Source: Chlorops oryzae (lineage: Eukaryota; Arthropoda; Insecta; Diptera; Chloropidae). Taken from it: a stretch of 64,000 bases of DNA. The stretch spans positions 27,541,063 through 27,605,062 of the forward strand of contig CM035809.1 in the NCBI GenBank assembly GCA_020466095.1, written 5' to 3'. Shown here in pieces: positions 58,292-64,000 of this stretch. Position 1 is the stretch's first letter. Each line of letters begins with the position of its first letter. Below the pieces are notes generated by a model. That model saw only the letters and a program-made list of their open reading frames with translations, did not search any database and had not been told where the DNA came from. Both the position numbers and the translations under genes were made by a program.

Positions 58292-58490
58292 TAATTAAAA
58301 CCAAATAAATAAAAATTAAATAAATAAAAACTAAATATAAAAAATTTTTTTTTGAAATTAAAAAAATATTTTTAAAATATAAAAAAAATAAAATATAGAA
58401 AATAAAAAAATGAGTATAAATAAAATTAATAAAAATAAAATAAAATTATAATAAAAATAATAACAAACGATAAAAATAAAAATTAAAATA
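58292..58490. repeat. A-rich tract, right side of copia insertion site
   Basis: Continuation of the 55145-55380 tract after the TAATT duplication. Confidence 0.7.
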
Positions 58491-58497
58491 ATCGGGC

Positions 58498-58640
58498 CTA
58501 TTACGATAGTCGCCGTCGACGCAAAAAATAGATGAAGCGACAGATTCGTATTACAGTAGTCGCTGTCGACGCAATATTGTCGTCGTCGTCACTAAATACC
58601 TATTACCGTAGTCGCCGCGAGAGTCGCTTCTTGTCGTTTT
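58498..58640 (+). repeat. Three CTATTAC...GTAGTCGC units
   Basis: TATTACGATAGTCGCCGTCG (58499), TATTACAGTAGTCGCTGTCG (58550) and TATTACCGTAGTCGCCGCG (58608), spaced 50-60 bp, with GTCGACGCAA after the first two. The GC-rich words stand out from their AT surroundings, and this may be one end of an element. Confidence 0.55.
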
Positions 58641-58679
58641 CTGTCGCTATTTATTTTGATGACGACTAGCAGGCGAGCA

Positions 58680-60086
58680 GTGTGATAAAAGTACAAGAAA
58701 TGAAAAGTTATTTCACTCAATAGTGAGCCAGCTTGAAAAGAACCCAAGTATGGCAAGAGGTTAGCGAAAAGGAAATATTCCTAGCAATTTTAAGGAAGAA
58801 TGGGAAGTCATTTAGTCAAAAATGAATTCACCTTGTCCTCCCATGCAAACTTAAAATATCCATTCTTTGTCTTAAAATTCTCCTCTGGTAATAACTTGAA
58901 TTTCCTTCATTTTCGCTTGAGCTTTCAACATTTTTTTTACTCTAAAAACTATGTCATAGGTCCGAATAAAAAATAGTAATAAAATAATTTAAAATATCTC
59001 ATTAGACAATATTAAATCCAAGTTGATACGGAGATCAATTGGGGGGAAATAACATGATGCAAGACGTAAAATTCAAACAAATTTTGAGCATAGAGGTATT
59101 TTTTAATTTTTCCTTCTGTCTTCGGGTAAAAATGTTCAGCTTTGCGGCTCCAAAACGGTATCACAGAGCCTTCGAATGCGGTTGATGTGTTCCAAGGAGC
59201 TGTTCAGTTTTCTTTTCCGTTCATTTTAAAAAAGAGGTGTGAAGAAAATTACTACGCTTCTTAAAGTTTTGTTATTTGCTTTTATACAGTTCTTTTCTCT
59301 ATGTCTATGGCTAAAACTTTGTTATAGACAAGAAAATAAAATATTAAACTGTTTACGAGATACAGCCAAAAGTATGTGAGCAACTTATTTCTCGGCCACA
59401 CGATTCGAGATCGATTAAAAAGTGACCTGTAGAAAAATCAAATATAAGGATTTTCTACATTTATCAATTACTTTTAGAAACTGCCGTTAAAATTTTGTGC
59501 ACATTCGAGGACCTCAAAAATGTGCCACAGTGTCATAGTGAAATCCTTTCGGACACTCAATGAACTGGTGTTTTTGTGCATTTTTGGAGTAGATACTTAC
59601 TTACCATCTTGAACAGAAGCTTTCATTGTAATTAAATATAGAAACTTTTCTGTTATTTTGAATGGAATAGGAACATTTTTCCTATGCTCCACTTTATCTC
59701 TTCTATCCTTTTTTCACTCTCAATAATTTCTTCTTAACTTAATATTTGAGCTTTAATTGGATCTATAAAAGTCGTTTGCACTTCGTGCTGTCTAAGTAAT
59801 CATAGCACAAACGCCTTCTGTATCAACATGAGGATGAAAATCTGAGCTCGAGAACGTGCCAACTAACATGAGAAACTTGTAGATAGATGCAGACGCCTTT
59901 CCAGAGGCAGAGCCGCACTACTGTGATCCGTTTTTGGCAATGATTGTGCGCATAATTAACTCAAGACTCAGCACAAGACAAAATGAATTTTGACAAATCA
60001 AGTTCCTTTTGGCAATATGCTCGGTAGGATGCGAGTGAGAAAACAAACACGAAAACAAAAACAAAAAATATTTTGAACACGTCACC
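58680..60086. other. Intergenic, no gene recognised
   Basis: No repeat family from the window and no convincing ORF. Confidence 0.45.
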
Positions 60087-60127
60087 AAAGAGTATAAATA
60101 GTAAAGAGGTAACAAAAGTCTCTTTCA
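60087..60127 (+). promoter_or_regulatory. TATA promoter module, plus-strand copy
   Basis: Consensus TATAAATAG at 60093-60101 inside a 36-bp block (AAAGAG to AAAGTCTC) that is repeated exactly in inverted orientation at 61334-61369. A start near 60123-60127 (TTTCACTC) would give a short leader and then ATG at 60155 with only a 16-codon frame (MDMGYFKARQ...). Confidence 0.55.
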
Positions 60128-61332
60128 CTCAATTCGCTTTAAAAATTTCGTGCGATGGATATGGGCTACTTCAAGGCCAGACAAAATTCTGCCTTGGCGA
60201 ATTAGAGAATATGAGATGATACGAAATTCATTCATAAAATAGGCACGCGTAATTATGCTTAGTGACGAAGCAAAAATAGAATTGAAAACGAAGAAAAAAA
60301 TGATTTTCTCCCTTTCTCGTTTCTCCTCAATTGACTATGGCTAGGATTTTGAATTTTTGCATATATCGGGAAAAGTGATGTGCGATTATGGCAATACAGC
60401 AGAGGATAAAAAATTTGAAGTAGTAATTTTAGAATGAATTTTGTATTTATTTATCGAAGTATTTCAAATTGATTAATTTTTTTGCTTTAAATATTAGTTG
60501 AAATTATTAATGTAACATAAATAAGAAAATTGAATTGAAAATCGAATAAATCCAATATATGTATACTTAAAACTTCATAAAGAAGTGCCAATGCTTTGTT
60601 GGCTTCTACTGTATTCGCTTCAGAACTTTGAAGGAACGACAAAATTGCCTTTTTTTTTTTCCTTTTTGGGCATTTTTTTGGACAGACTTAATACTTTACG
60701 GTATTGTGATGAGGGGGCTCGATCAGAAAAATAATGCCGAAGGAAAATATGTAGACACACACCCATCGACTTAAAAATTTTATCATATCTTTTTAGGGAC
60801 CTTGAATGTCAAGATTGGCAGAACTATGGACTCATTAGATTTCTCCCATAAAAATACCTTCCTACTGAAAAGTAAAAAAAATTTTTTTAAAGTCTTTTAC
60901 GAAAACAAAATCAAAAAAATTAAGAAAAAAAATTAAAAATATAAAAAAATATTTAACAAATTTTCCTCAGTTCATCAATTGAAAATAACATGCACGCTTC
61001 GAATTCAGAACTTTCAATTTCTTTTTGACTTCAAAAGTCCACAAAACGCGATATCAAAACTCACACACAAAAAGCACACGCAAAATTTCACACACATGAT
61101 GAAAATTTTCGACTGCTCTAAGAAGCCAAAAATGAAAAGGACAAAGCAAATTAAAAAGTAGAAACCGGTTTAAGTTACATATATCAAATGAGAGTGAAGA
61201 AACGGCGAAAAAGTACTATAGGAGGAAAGGAGATGTAAAATATACGGCCTGCTGTGCGAATTTTTCATTCAGTTATTTAGTAGCCCATCTCCTCGCATGA
61301 TTTTCAAATTGGAAATCACTCAAAGAGCGCAC
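60128..61332. other. Spacer between the two inverted promoter modules
   Basis: AT-rich, no recognised gene. A lysine-rich frame at 60979-61161 lacks an initial ATG. A further short inverted match to the left module (GATATGGGCTACT at 60159-60171 and AGTAGCCCATCTC on the other side near 61279) shows that the duplicated block is longer than the TATA core. Confidence 0.4.
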
Positions 61333-61369
61333 TGAGACTTTTGTTACCTCTTTACTATTTATACTCTTT
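61333..61369 (-). promoter_or_regulatory. TATA promoter module, minus-strand copy
   Basis: TATAAATAG on the minus strand (61363-61355) in the same 36-bp block, with a CAGT initiator 30 nt downstream (A at 61333). The first ATG downstream (about 61299) opens only 9 codons (MRGDGLLNN). Confidence 0.55.
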
Positions 61370-63030
61370 GACGTCACTCTTGCGTCATGTGTGTGCCTGC
61401 CTGCCTGTGACTGCTTGCCTGTATGAGGAAGACGACATTAGAATATTCTGCCAAGCGTGTGGAATAATTTAAAATTTCTGTAAATTTGAGTTTTTCGCAT
61501 ATTTTTTTTTGCTATTTTTTGTTTTGTATTTTTTTCAGCGCTTCTCTCTCCTTTTGAAAGATTTTCGAAATACCATTTTAATGGAAATTGTTTTCGAGCA
61601 ACACTTCGCGTTTTGTTGTTCAATTAAAAGAGCGAAGCGCGAGCGCAAGGAAAATAACAATTTGCGAAAAGCGGAAAGCGAAAATGAAAACAAATGAAAA
61701 TGAAACAGGCAGGCAGGCAGGCAGGACTAACGCGAGTCATTTCGTGGAAATTTTTGGGGCACAGTAGCAGATGCGCCTCGCCATTTTCCGACCGATGAGT
61801 AATGCAATGGTATTGGTGGCGGTGATGATGATGATGATGATGATGGCGATGAAGGCTCTGGTTGGTGATGGTGTTCATGTTGATGTTGATGTTGCTATTG
61901 TTCTTGTCGGTGTGTTGTTTGTTTTGCGGTTTCGGCATTCGTTGCTGCTCCTTGTTGGTTAATGTTGTTTTTGTTGCCGCTGCTGCTGCTGCTGTTGCTG
62001 CTCTTTGACTTTTGTAGCAATCATTGTTTTGCAAGTGTTGATGGTTGTTGGTGGTAAAATGCCAACATGACTAAGCAACAAATCTTTTTCACGCATTTTT
62101 AACCGAAATTAAAATTGCTCCACTGCAAAATGCAAAATGGAAAATGGAAAATGTGTGCGCACCAGATGCATGCAAGTGTCAAAAGAGCTGCATAAATTTT
62201 TCTTAAGAGTGACATTTCAAGTTGGCGCAAGATTGCACGAGATGAGAATTTCAACCGAGCGGGGGGCAGTGTTTCGGAAAAACTTTTGTTATTGCAATGA
62301 GGTCAAATCCTTCTTGTTTCAAATAAATCTCAAGTCCTAATGTCCTATTCAAGTATGCCATTAAAATTGAAGGTGGAGTACGGAGAGGGGATTAATATAT
62401 ATCAGTAAAACTTTCAGTAGTTGCTTTAAAATAAGCAAGGAAGCTTTTAACTGAGGTCAAGAGTTTGTGTGTGTTTGTGTGTGTGTGTGAGAGAGATAGA
62501 GAGAGAATATCTTTGTATTAAAACCACTCCAAAGGAAGACATCCTTAAATCAACTTTACACCAAAAAGACGTCATAAAATAGCGCCAGGTTTGAAAACTG
62601 AAGAAAATTCTCTGTGTTGGGTCTTGAAAACTTTACTCAAAGGTCTCAGCAGGGGGCCTCTGAGCAATTATGTTGAACCTGTTTTGATTTTGAAAGCAAA
62701 AAATCAAAGAACGAAAGAACTCAAAACCACGAAAATTTGTAAGACTGCATCCTTTTAGTTCATATGTCATTTCCATGCAGCTGTGTTTGTGGTGTTGTTG
62801 TGGTTCAGGGTACTGCATACAAGGATACTGCATACAAGGTGCATGGCGACTTTGAGGTTAAGGCAAAAGTTATGGAAGTGTAGCCAGTATTTTGGGATAA
62901 TTAATTTTCGATGGAAAAATCATTGCGAAAAATTCCCTTTAAATGCCTGAAATTGGTTTTCGGCTTAAAATCAAAGCGAAAAAATTCCTCAAAATGCGAA
63001 AAATGTCTGACTTCTCTCAAAATTTTAAAG
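61370..63030. other. Intergenic with triplet and tetranucleotide repeats
   Basis: GCAGGCAGGCAGGCAGG near 61710, GATGATGATGATGATGATG near 61825, GCTGCTGCTGCTGTTGCTG near 61981 and TG/GA runs near 62468-62505. A minus-strand frame at 61624-62034 reads poly-Ala and poly-His through these repeats and is not trusted as a gene. Confidence 0.45.
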
Positions 63031-63728
63031 AAAGGGTCTGGCAGGTTGCGGCATCATGAAAGGAATTTTTAAATTTTGTTGATTTTGTAAAAGGTGTCAT
63101 GTAAAAATACTGTGGAGACTACTTTTTAGATTTTTATTTTGAACGGTCCTTCAAATATCCTTGAAAATCCTTTTTTTAATAAGACTTTTTTCAAAATTTT
63201 ATATCTCAAAAACTAATTAAGATAAGAAGATGAAACAAACGTTGTTTGATTGCTAATATAAACAGAAAATCAAAAAAATTATTTTTTAATTTTTACACTG
63301 AGAAAAATTTTTCCACAAAACTAAAAAGATAATTTAAACAATTTTTTTCAGTGTATTCCCAGTTTGACGTAATAAAACAAGGAAGCTAAAAAATTTTTTT
63401 TAATTTTTACACTGAGAAAATTTTTCCCACAGAACTTAAAAGACAATTTTAACAATTTTTTCAGTGTATTCCCAGTTTGGCGCCGCTCTAAAAATTTTTT
63501 TTTATATACCTCTAAGTATTTGCTTTCATTTAAAAAAAAGTTTCATACAAATTAAATGGAGCAACAGTGAGATATTCAAAAAATTACAAGTGCACATAGA
63601 TGCTCCAGTACTAATATCCAGTACAAATGTTAGAAAATGATACAAAACACATAACTCATACGGCATGTTTTTAAAAATTTAATGTCTCCAGTAATAATTA
63701 AGATAAAAAGATGAAACAAACGGTGACC
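63031..63728 (+). mobile_element. Family E: foldback element, copy 2, one arm only
   Basis: AAAGGGTCTGGCAGGTTGCG start, then collinear with 9794-10606 of copy 1, including two CACTGAG...CAGTG units. It ends abruptly after GAAACAAACGGTGAC, where copy 1 continues into the second arm. Confidence 0.7.
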
Positions 63729-63795
63729 CTCAGATATATTTTCAAAACCCCCTTTGTCCAACTTTCTATAAAAAAAAAAATAGTTTCGAAAAATC

Positions 63796-64000
63796 ACTTA
63801 TAAAATACTTATAGTCGATACTGAGTATATTTTGTACTCAATACTTACCATCAAGTATTTTCGCGGTATCGATACTTTAATGTCAGTATTTACTCATAAT
63901 ATTTTCCTTGTATTAGTGCTGCAAATTGGAGGGATTTTTCCTTTTAGAGGGACTTTTTCGATTTCATTTTGAAATGGATTTTTCGTAAGCATTTTCCTAG
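63796..64000 (+). mobile_element. Family P: hAT-like element, copy 2, cut by the window edge
   Basis: Near-identical to about 52685-52890 (TACTCAATACTTACC, GGTATCGATACTTTAATGTC, GGGACTTTTTCGAT). The left end differs from copy 1. The right end lies outside the window. Confidence 0.65.

Noticed and set aside
61624..62034. Minus-strand 136-codon ORF with poly-Ala and poly-His
   Set aside because: The homopolymers come from GCT, GAT and TGTTGA simple repeats, and the rest matches no family I know.

Overview
This 64 kb window is AT-rich, gene-poor DNA from a fly genome, most likely a schizophoran fly and possibly a tephritid fruit fly (inference). The evidence is two insect odorant-receptor genes that closely resemble Drosophila Or85b/Or85c as I remember them, short GT-AG introns, fly-type core promoters (TATA, Inr plus DPE), TATG/CATA microsatellites and a dense load of dipteran-style mobile elements. 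There are no bacterial genes and no CRISPR array.

Genes: the only convincing host protein genes are a head-to-head pair of odorant receptors. The left one is on the minus strand (14194-17308, five exons, intact, about 416 residues). The right one is on the plus strand (20305-22363, four exons, about 412 residues, with an apparent 1-base frameshift just after the ATG). Both have TATA boxes facing away from a roughly 2.9 kb shared intergenic region. The three downstream exons have identical lengths (205, 156 and 57 nt) and phases. The left gene has one extra intron, filled almost completely by nested transposons. The right gene has a 0.6 kb CT-only tract in its second intron.

Mobile elements: recurring families are named here by letter. 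A: TA-flanked element with CAC(A/T)GAG ends, six copies. B: Harbinger-like MITE with 3-bp TWA duplications, four copies. C: TA-flanked element with CCCTGCAGG ends, three copies. E: foldback, two copies. F: 170-bp palindromic MITE, three copies. G and H: TTAA-flanked piggyBac-like MITEs. D, I, J and P: hAT-like elements, several with 8-bp duplications. K: Tigger-like. There are also four copies of a DINE-1/mini-me-like repeat, tRNA-headed SINE-like repeats, two LINE relics and one young copia-type LTR element (55381-58291). The copia element has identical 213-bp LTRs, a perfect 5-bp TAATT duplication and a large in-frame internal deletion. Many insertions are nested, and the order of insertion can be read directly (four levels at 2424-5221; C containing A containing B at both 15077-16629 and 29804-31835).

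Layout: 1-742 AT tandem repeat; 2424-5221 nested insertions; 6.5-8.5 kb SINE heads, piggyBac MITE and DINE; 9.8-11.2 kb foldback; 12.7-13.4 kb Harbinger MITE; 14.2-22.4 kb receptor pair; 24-32 kb MITEs and the second composite element; 33-36 kb SINE-like element, GA tract and LINE relic; 36.3-38.9 kb two DINE copies flanking a strong Inr+DPE promoter; 39-50 kb small inverted-repeat elements and a LINE relic broken by two MITEs; 51.8-53.4 kb small hAT and piggyBac elements; 55.1-58.5 kb copia in an A-rich tract; 60.1-61.4 kb an inverted pair of TATA promoter modules; 63.0-64 kb second copies of E and P. Elsewhere I see only anonymous intergenic DNA and simple repeats.
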